This document shows positions 1 through 4,482 of a stretch of DNA of 6,263 nucleotides, one piece after another. The notes under the pieces were generated by a model, which worked only from the letters and a program-made list of their open reading frames with translations, searched no databases and was not told where the DNA came from. Origin of the DNA: AM-0621 sp964573505 (lineage in GTDB: Bacteria > Planctomycetota > Planctomycetia > Planctomycetales > Planctomycetaceae). Numbering within the stretch: the first letter of the stretch is position 1; every line of letters begins with the position of its first letter. The translations under genes and the position numbers were made by a program. The DNA lies in NCBI GenBank assembly GCA_964573505.1, contig CAZNMS010000509.1, positions 1 through 6,263 on the forward strand, in the 5' to 3' direction.

Positions 1-26
1 TTTGAAGTAGCGCAAAGGCCGTTGAA

Positions 27-47
27 CCCCCGGCACAAGGCCGGGGG
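27..47. repeat. GC-rich hairpin upstream of gatC
   Basis: CCCCCGGC at 27-34 pairs perfectly with GCCGGGGG at 40-47 around the five-base loop ACAAG. No run of T follows on either strand, so it is not a standard intrinsic terminator. It could still end transcription from a gene left of the window, or it could be another member of the hairpin repeats that fill the other spacers here. The perfect stem is seen directly; the role is unknown. Confidence 0.55.
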
Positions 48-208
48 CGAAAAGATCACAGCCTCGGAGCGAACCACGACTATCGCCGACTTGAACTAAC
101 GAGCCCGCAACTTGAAGTCGCAACCAACCGCTGCCGACTTAAGCCCGCTCGCACGTTGCTCAATCTCGATCGCTACCGATAGCGCTCTTGTTCTTATCTC
201 CCTCTCAC

Positions 209-213
209 GAGGA
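209..213 (+). promoter_or_regulatory. Ribosome binding site of gatC
   Basis: GAGGA at 209-213 lies eight bases before the ATG at 222 and five bases before an in-frame TTG at 219. The eight-base spacing favours ATG. It is the clearest Shine-Dalgarno sequence in the gat cluster. Confidence 0.6.
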
Positions 214-221
214 CACGATTG

Positions 222-512
222 ATGCTCACTGTGAATGACGTCTTGAAGGTCGCCGAATTGGGACGACTGAAAGTTACCGACGCCGAAGTACAAAAGTTTG
301 CGGAGCAACTCGGCGGAGTGCTCGACTACGTGCGCGTGCTTGATGAGGTCGACGTCAGCAATGTGGCGCCGATGGCTCACGTTGCGGATGTTGCCAATGT
401 CTTTCGCGAAGACGCCGTCGTTGCGTCGTTACCCCGCTCGGCTGCACTTTCAAACGCTCCGAAGACGGACGGAAAGTTCTTTCTCGTCCCGCAGATTTTG
501 GAGCACGCATAA
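222..512 (+). CDS. gatC: Asp/Glu-tRNA(Asn/Gln) amidotransferase subunit GatC
   Basis: GatC is the small structural subunit of the heterotrimeric GatCAB amidotransferase. It wraps around GatA and GatB and holds the complex together in the cytoplasm; it has no catalytic residues of its own. The product has 96 residues, normal for the family. Family signatures run through its whole length: VAELGRLKV near residues 10-18, LDYVRVLDEVDVSNVAP near 34-50, the MAH and NVFRED segment at 51-64, and the C-terminal NAP...GKFFLVPQILE at 78-94, the region that in known structures lies along the GatA/GatB interface. I chose ATG 222 over the overlapping TTG 219 because of ribosome binding site spacing. gatA follows after 222 bases in the order C-A-B. 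That gap is wide for an operon, so co-transcription is inferred from order and function. Confidence 0.95.
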   Translation: MLTVNDVLKVAELGRLKVTDAEVQKFAEQLGGVLDYVRVLDEVDVSNVAPMAHVADVANVFREDAVVASLPRSAALSNAPKTDGKFFLVPQILEHA

Positions 513-582
513 CGCTGCGAGATAGGCAATCGGGGAATGAGATTGACCACTCGAACTCTTCGCTCTGAAGCAGCACTACCAC

Positions 583-696
583 TGCGTCTTCAAACTTGCG
601 TTTCCCGTAGCAGAAGTCGTGAGACTTCTGATCGAGCGTCGCAAGACCGAACTCTCACGAGTTCGGCTACGCAAAATTATTAGTCGTGAAGACGCA
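583..696. repeat. Ten-base inverted repeat bracketing the hairpin pair
   Basis: TGCGTCTTCA at 583-592 and its exact reverse complement TGAAGACGCA at 687-696 flank the GTAG-footed hairpin pair at 607-670. This gives a nested, nearly symmetrical block of 114 bases inside the gatC-gatA spacer. It could be the outer boundary of a non-autonomous mobile unit, a fold of the transcript, or chance. No target-site duplication is evident around it. Confidence 0.4.
607..670. repeat. REP/BIME-like inverted pair of GTAG hairpins
   Basis: GTAG at 607-610 is followed at once by a perfect eight-base-pair hairpin, CAGAAGTC-GTGA-GACTTCTG (611-630). After 16 bases comes a second perfect eight-pair hairpin, CCGAACTC-TCAC-GAGTTCGG (647-666), then CTAC (667-670). 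Read on the - strand the second unit is also GTAG plus a hairpin with loop GTGA, so the two are inverted copies of one motif. They differ at four positions, which form two fully compensated stem pairs (A-T to C-G, G-C to C-G). A GTAG foot beside a small palindrome, and pairing of inverted copies, are the known hallmarks of bacterial REP sequences and BIMEs, mobilised by TnpA-REP (RAYT) transposases. Membership in a genome-wide family is inferred. Confidence 0.7.
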
Positions 697-734
697 CCAC
701 ATTGTTTGAAACTTCGAATTAGGACTCACTCTTC

Positions 735-2195
735 ATGAGCCTTCTCGCTGCGACCACTGCCGAACTGCTCGGCCAATTGTCGAACCGCAGTTTGTCCGCT
801 GTTGAACTCACTCAAGCATGCCTTGCTGCGATTCAGCAGCACGAAGTGCAAGTCGGCGCGTTGCTCACCGTCACTGCTGAGAACGCACTCGCTCAAGCAG
901 CGGACATTGATCGACGACGGCAAGCGGGGGAGTCGGTCGGTGCTCTTGCCGGTCTGCCGATCGTGCTCAAAGACAACATCTGCACGCAGGGCATCAAGAC
1001 GACCTGCGCAAGCAAGATGTTGCAGAAGTTCGTCCCGCCCTATGACGCGCACGTTGCAACGCGACTTAAGCAAGCCGATGCCGTGCTGATTGGCAAAGCG
1101 AATCTCGACGAGTTCGCAATGGGTTCTTCGACAGAGAACTCCGCTCTCGGCAAGACAACAAATCCATGGAGCGCGGCGCATGCTGCGGGCGGGTCGAGCG
1201 GCGGGTCTGCAGCGGCAGTGGCAGCGGGCTATGCACCACTTGCACTCGGCAGCGATACCGGCGGTTCGATTCGACAACCGGCATCTTTTTGCGGAGTGGT
1301 CGGCATGAAGCCGACATACGGACGAGTCTCACGTTTCGGGCTCGTTGCATATGCCAGTTCGCTCGATCAGATCGGGCCATTCGCGCGCGATGTCACGGGC
1401 GCAGCACTCTTGCTCGATGCGATTAGCGGGCACGACGGACGCGATTCAACGAGCGTCTCTGCTCCCGCCACTCAAACAGCAGCGACGGTCGAGCAACCTC
1501 TGACCGGCCTGCGAGTCGGCGTTGCTCGCGAGCACTTTGCCGAGGGACTCGATCCTGAAGTCGAGAGCGCTGCTCGTAAGGCGATCGACGTCTATCGCTC
1601 GCTCGGCGCGACGATCGTCGACATCTCGCTGCCGCATTCGAAGTATGCGATCGCGGTCTATTACTTGATCGCCTGCTCGGAAGCGTCGAGCAATCTCGCT
1701 CGCTACGACGGCGTGCATTACGGACATCGCGCGGCCGAGTTCTCCAATATGGTCGACATGTATAAGGCCAGTCGTTCCGAAGGCTTCGGCGATGAGGTCA
1801 AGCGCCGCATCATGCTCGGGGCTTATGCACTCTCAGCGGGCTATTACGACGCCTATTACTTGAAGGCACTCAAAGTCCGACGACTCATTCGCAACGACTT
1901 CGATGCGGCCTTCGGGGAAGTCGACGTCATCGCGTCGCCCGCGAATCCGACGCCCGCATTCAAGCTCGGCGAGATGACGGCAGACCCGCTCAAGATGTAT
2001 CTCGCCGACATCTACACCATTAGCGCCAATCTGGCGGGCATCCCCGGCATCTCGATCCCGGCGGGAATGAGTTCGACCGGCTTGCCGATTGGACTGCAAC
2101 TGTTAGCGGCTCCGTTTGAGGAAGAAAAATTACTCCGAGCGGCGCGCATGTTCGAACGCGAGCACGGACCGGCACCGCGACCGTTTGCCGATTAG
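735..2195 (+). CDS. gatA: Asp/Glu-tRNA(Asn/Gln) amidotransferase subunit GatA
   Basis: GatA is the amidase-signature subunit of GatCAB. It hydrolyses glutamine and passes the ammonia to GatB for amidation of Glu-tRNA(Gln) or Asp-tRNA(Asn). The product is 486 residues, a typical length. The complete Lys-cis-Ser-Ser catalytic machinery is visible: Lys79 in GLPIVLKDN, Ser154 in the glycine/serine loop AGGSSGGSAA, and nucleophile Ser178 in GSDTGGSIR. These are the same positions I recall for Staphylococcus aureus GatA. Other family blocks are GKANLDEFAMGSSTENSA (120-137), GMKPTYGRVSRFGLVAYASS (190-209) and GIPGISIPAG (435-444). The triad and the GatA-type blocks distinguish it from general amidases, as does the flanking gatC and gatB. 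The start is ATG 735; AGGA at 721-724, ten bases away, is a weak ribosome binding site. gatB starts about 130 bases downstream. Confidence 0.97.
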   Translation: MSLLAATTAELLGQLSNRSLSAVELTQACLAAIQQHEVQVGALLTVTAENALAQAADIDRRRQAGESVGALAGLPIVLKDNICTQGIKTTCASKMLQKFVPPYDAHVATRLKQADAVLIGKANLDEFAMGSSTENSALGKTTNPWSAAHAAGGSSGGSAAAVAAGYAPLALGSDTGGSIRQPASFCGVVGMKPTYGRVSRFGLVAYASSLDQIGPFARDVTGAALLLDAISGHDGRDSTSVSAPATQTAATVEQPLTGLRVGVAREHFAEGLDPEVESAARKAIDVYRSLGATIVDISLPHSKYAIAVYYLIACSEASSNLARYDGVHYGHRAAEFSNMVDMYKASRSEGFGDEVKRRIMLGAYALSAGYYDAYYLKALKVRRLIRNDFDAAFGEVDVIASPANPTPAFKLGEMTADPLKMYLADIYTISANLAGIPGISIPAGMSSTGLPIGLQLLAAPFEEEKLLRAARMFEREHGPAPRPFAD

Positions 2196-2196
2196 T

Positions 2197-2300
2197 GTCG
2201 GCTTTCGCTCCGCGAAAGCTCTCAGCATCGCATTGGCGACGCGTCGACCGGAACCGCTCTCGGAAGAAACAAGACGCCCTTTCGCAGAGCGAAAGGCGAC
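2197..2300. repeat. Inverted pair of GTCG-footed hairpins in gatA-gatB spacer
   Basis: GTCG (2197-2200) is followed directly by a perfect hairpin, GCTTTCGC-TCC-GCGAAAGC (2201-2219). A second perfect hairpin, CCTTTCGC-AGA-GCGAAAGG (2278-2296), is followed directly by CGAC (2297-2300). On the - strand the second reads GTCG plus CCTTTCGC-TCT-GCGAAAGG. The two are therefore inverted copies that share the foot and seven of eight stem pairs, and the eighth pair changes from G-C to C-G. The ten-base palindrome CGACGCGTCG (2237-2246) lies midway between them. This has the same architecture as the pair before gatA but a different sequence family. It may be a mobile REP-like doublet or an mRNA structure between the two coding regions. 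Confidence 0.65.
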
Positions 2301-2327
2301 AATCACGACCCTTCATTTGTGGCGATC

Positions 2328-3827
2328 ATGGACTTCACAACGATCATCGGTCTCGAGATTCACGTTCAATTGCAGACGAAGACAAAGCTCTTCTGCGGTT
2401 GCCCGACGCTCTTCAATCCCGATCAGCCGAACGTGCAGACGTGCCCCGTCTGTCTCGGCTTGCCGGGTGCGTTGCCGGTCATGAATCGCGATGCCTTTCA
2501 GTTGTCGCTGAAGACGGCGATGTCGCTGAATCTTGAACTGGCCAAATTCACGAAGTGGGACCGCAAGCAGTACTACTACCCCGACTTGCCGAAGGGCTAT
2601 CAGATCAGTCAGTACGACTTGCCCTTCAGCGCCAACGGATGGCTCGACATCGACGTGCCGTCGACCGGTGAAACGCGCCGCATTCGTTTGATCCGCGCGC
2701 ATCTCGAAGAGGATGCCGGCAAGAACTTGCACGACGAATCGGGACGCGGTTCGGACAGTCAAGTCGACCTCAACCGCGCCGGCACTCCGTTGCTTGAGAT
2801 CGTCTCGCATCCCGATTTGCGCTCCGCTGAAGAAGCAAAGACCTATATGGAGGAGATGCGCCTGCTGTTGCTGACGATCGGAGTGTCCGACTGCAACATG
2901 CAAGAAGGCAGCATGCGCTGCGACGCGAACGTCAATCTGCACGTGCATGAGAACGGTGAGTCGATCCCGACGCCGATCGTCGAAGTGAAGAATCTCAACA
3001 GCTTCAAGTTCCTTGAAGCGGCGATTGAATTTGAAGTGAAGCGGCAGTGGGCCGAATGGCAGAAGACCCGCAAGCGAATGGGCGAACCCGGCGGTCATAA
3101 GACAACGCGCGGCTACGACCCGAATCGCGGCGTCACATTCGAGCAACGCGGGAAAGAAGAAGCCGCCGACTACCGTTACTTCCCGGACCCGGATCTCGTA
3201 CCGGTGACTGTGACCGACGAGCAACTCGCAGCGATCCGCGCGACGCTCGTTGAGTTCCCGGCAGCGCGTCGCCGCCGCTATCAGCAAGAACTCGGCCTCT
3301 CGGCTTACGACGCGCGCGTCATTGCCGATCAAGGCACTGAGTTCGCGACGTACTTCGACTCGGTCGCAAGCCTCTGCGGCGACGGCAAGCAAGCGGCCAA
3401 TTGGCTGACTCAAGACGTGCTTCGCGAAATGAACGAGCGACGTCTCGCGATCACCGAATTCCCAATCACAGCCGATGTGCTCGGAGCGTTGCTGAAGCGA
3501 GTCGCGAAGAACGAACTGACGATCAAAGCCGCTCGCGAAGTGTTCCTTGCTCTGATGACCGAATGGGAAGAGCAAGAAGTCACTCCGACGGCGGAGCGCA
3601 TTGAAGCGATCGTGAAGGAACGCGGTCTCGCAACCGTCAACGACACCGGCGCGATCGACGCTGTTGTGAGTGCAGCCCTTGCTCGAAACGAGAAAGCGGT
3701 TGCCGATCTCCGCGCGGGCAAGATGCAAGCCATCGGCGCGATCGTCGGACAAGTGATGAAGGAACTCAAAGGCGCCGATGCAAAGGTCGTGCGTCAGATG
3801 ATCCTCGACAAACTCGGGATCTCGTAA
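2328..3827 (+). CDS. gatB: Asp/Glu-tRNA(Asn/Gln) amidotransferase subunit GatB
   Basis: GatB binds the mischarged tRNA, activates the Glu or Asp carboxylate with ATP and transfers ammonia received from GatA. From ATG 2328 the product is 499 residues, slightly longer than many homologues. The cradle domain opens with TTIIGLEIHVQL and holds a four-cysteine zinc-type site (Cys23, 25, 39, 42: FCGC and CPVC). It continues with DRKQYYYPDLPKGYQISQYD (78-97), HLEEDAGKNLH (125-135), VDLNRAGTPLLEIVS (146-160), EVKNLNSFKFLEAAIEFE (219-236) and DYRYFPDPDL (281-290). The C-terminal 150 or so residues are the helical and YqeY-like tail that contacts tRNA. About a dozen extra residues lie near 247-258, before TTRGYD. 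The start is uncertain: in-frame GTG 2319 would add MAI, and neither site has a clear ribosome binding site. ATG 2328 puts the IGLEIH motif at the usual distance from the N-terminus. Confidence 0.96.
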   Translation: MDFTTIIGLEIHVQLQTKTKLFCGCPTLFNPDQPNVQTCPVCLGLPGALPVMNRDAFQLSLKTAMSLNLELAKFTKWDRKQYYYPDLPKGYQISQYDLPFSANGWLDIDVPSTGETRRIRLIRAHLEEDAGKNLHDESGRGSDSQVDLNRAGTPLLEIVSHPDLRSAEEAKTYMEEMRLLLLTIGVSDCNMQEGSMRCDANVNLHVHENGESIPTPIVEVKNLNSFKFLEAAIEFEVKRQWAEWQKTRKRMGEPGGHKTTRGYDPNRGVTFEQRGKEEAADYRYFPDPDLVPVTVTDEQLAAIRATLVEFPAARRRRYQQELGLSAYDARVIADQGTEFATYFDSVASLCGDGKQAANWLTQDVLREMNERRLAITEFPITADVLGALLKRVAKNELTIKAAREVFLALMTEWEEQEVTPTAERIEAIVKERGLATVNDTGAIDAVVSAALARNEKAVADLRAGKMQAIGAIVGQVMKELKGADAKVVRQMILDKLGIS

Positions 3828-3851
3828 CGACCGCTCGGTCAATCGGCTGTT

Positions 3852-3887
3852 GAGTTCATACCGGTACGACGGACTTCCAGTCCGTCG
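3852..3887 (+). repeat. Hairpin repeat with TTCCA loop, copy 1
   Basis: CGACGGAC (3867-3874) pairs perfectly with GTCCGTCG (3880-3887) around loop TTCCA. It begins 40 bases after the gatB stop, so it lies in the 3' untranslated region and could slow RNA decay or aid termination, although no T run follows. The stretch from GAGTTC at 3852 onwards matches 4420-4453 at about 27 of 34 positions without gaps, so the repeat unit is longer than the hairpin alone. Confidence 0.6.
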
Positions 3888-3955
3888 CCTTTCACGGTCG
3901 AGTAACGTGCAAAGTGGTCGAGAGCAGCCTGCATGTCATTCGGATTCCATAGGCA

Positions 3956-4041
3956 CATCCGCAGTGCGGCCTTGCCATCCGCAGGTGATCGCACCATTTG
4001 AAAAGCAGATGCCTACGGATGGCAAAGCCCGGCTGCGGATG
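3956..4041. repeat. 30-base imperfect inverted repeat
   Basis: Bases 3956-3985 and 4012-4041 are reverse complements at 25 of 30 positions, with a 26-base loop. Both arms contain ATCCGCAG-like words at each end and a GCCATCC core (read as GGATGGC in the right arm), so each arm is itself partly repetitive. The left arm also contains the small palindrome CCGCA-G-TGCGG (3959-3969). It could be two oppositely placed copies of one dispersed repeat or the ends of a small degenerate element. Function is unknown. Confidence 0.6.
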
Positions 4042-4083
4042 AATGAAGATGGGATCGCATCGAGCGAGCCTCTGCTCCGAAAA

Positions 4084-4106
4084 GTAGCTTGGGATTCCAT
4101 CCCGAG
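4084..4106 (+). repeat. GTAG-footed hairpin with TTCCA loop
   Basis: GTAG (4084-4087) is followed directly by CTTGGGA-TTCCA-TCCCGAG (4088-4106), a seven-pair stem with one G-T wobble. It combines the GTAG foot of the pair at 607-670 with the TTCCA loop of the hairpin at 3867-3887. The inner stem differs from the latter in compensated pairs (GGAC/GTCC against GGGA/TCCC). The word GGATTCCAT also occurs at 3942-3950 without a complete stem, perhaps a decayed copy. This is a single REP-like unit. Confidence 0.55.
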
Positions 4107-4267
4107 CCGCAGCGGGACGACGTTCACATTCACTCGTTGAATTCGCCGTCACGCGAGATCTCGCTGTCTCGTTGTCGTACTGCCCAACGACTTTCGGACA
4201 TTGGGAACTGCCGCCGATTGACGAGTTGTCCGACGAACTGCCGCTCGCCTTCGTTGAGCGGGCCATG

Positions 4268-4371
4268 AATGAGTAGTGAGTAATGGAAATTGAAAAATGC
4301 AGAATGAGGAAGCTTGCGGCCGCTGCGTCTGAAATTCTGCATTTTTCATTTTCCAATACTCATTACTCATT
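4268..4371. repeat. AATGNNN heptamer array forming a 38-base inverted repeat
   Basis: Bases 4268-4305 and 4334-4371 are reverse complements at 35 of 38 positions, around a 28-base GC-rich loop that contains GCGGCCGC. Each arm is a chain of seven-base units. The left arm reads AATGAGT, AGTGAGT, AATGGAA, ATTGAAA, AATGCAG, then AATGAGG running into the loop; the right arm on the - strand reads AATGAGT, AATGAGT, ATTGGAA, AATGAAA, AATGCAG. The arms are strongly AT-rich compared with everything around them. Such degenerate heptamer chains recall the short tandemly repeated repetitive sequences of cyanobacteria, but the unit differs. It may be a non-autonomous mobile palindrome. No coding potential is seen. 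Confidence 0.75.
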
Positions 4372-4419
4372 CTCTCAACCAAAGGCTGTGCTTCGTGAGT
4401 CGTTGAGCGATCGGCAGAT

Positions 4420-4453
4420 GAGTTCTTGTCGGGACGACGGACATCCCGTTCGG
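4420..4453 (+). repeat. Hairpin repeat, degenerate copy 2
   Basis: This is a gap-free partial match (about 27 of 34) to 3852-3885, in the same orientation. Shared parts are GAGTTC, CGG, then ACGACGGAC and TCC. The TTCCA loop has become ATCCC and the original stem no longer closes fully, but GGGA (4431-4434) and TCCC (4444-4447) could pair instead. It lies about 30 bases beyond the 3' end of the - strand gene, so a copy of the same repeat stands next to each of the two converging genes. Confidence 0.5.
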
Positions 4454-4482
4454 CTGAGGCGGATCCGCGTTAGCAATTATCG

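Larger units (their letters stand above)
1..221. other. Non-coding leader upstream of gatC
   Basis: I see no supportable gene in this stretch. It holds one strong GC-rich hairpin near its left end (listed separately), a small palindrome at 171-184 (CGCTA, four-base loop, TAGCG) and the gatC ribosome binding site. I looked for a sigma-70 type promoter. TTGCTC at 156-161 followed 17 bases later by ATAGCG is too poor a match to call. The promoter of the gat cluster may lie here, but the sequence does not identify it. Confidence 0.5.
3828..4482. other. Repeat-rich convergent intergenic region
   Basis: These 655 bases separate the 3' ends of gatB and the oppositely oriented AMMECR1/MEMO gene. I find no believable gene; the short reading frames here run through palindromes in both directions and resemble no protein I know. 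The content is repeats: TTCCA-loop hairpins (3867-3887 and 4088-4106), a 30-base imperfect inverted repeat (3956-4041), a heptamer-based inverted repeat (4268-4371) and a second copy of the gatB-proximal repeat (4420-4453). Small extras are the palindromes GCGAGATCTCGC (4153-4164) and GCGGATCCGC (4459-4468), and a direct repeat GAACTGCCGC (4205-4214 and 4235-4244). No GC-rich stem followed by a T run, the mark of a standard terminator, is seen for either gene. Confidence 0.7.

Noticed and set aside
27..60. Intrinsic terminator for an upstream gene
   Set aside because: The stem is strong but no T run follows on either strand, and no coding end is visible to its left, so I list it only as a hairpin.
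156..184. Sigma-70 promoter for gatC
   Set aside because: TTGCTC and ATAGCG at a 17-base spacing match the consensus too weakly to support a call.
726..1277. A 183-codon - strand open frame over the start of gatA
   Set aside because: It overlaps the catalytic core of GatA, has no family resemblance and an odd composition, so it is a shadow frame.
2313..3842. A 509-codon open frame on the - strand covering all of gatB
   Set aside because: It is an antisense shadow. The + strand protein is unmistakably GatB with all family motifs, while the antisense product has no recognisable domain and is rich in Arg, His and Cys, as expected from reversing this codon usage.
3966..4042. Possible CRISPR-like or tandem array from repeated GCGGATG words
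   Set aside because: The words occur as inverted arms of one palindrome, with no regular spacing or unique spacers.
3850..4140. A 96-codon + strand open frame after gatB
   Set aside because: It is composed of the hairpin and inverted repeat sequences; no ribosome binding site or protein similarity is seen.
3892..4356. A 154-codon - strand open frame in the convergent spacer
   Set aside because: It reads through one complete inverted repeat and almost all of another, lacks a ribosome binding site and known motifs, and overlaps other equally weak frames. Repeat structure explains the sequence better.
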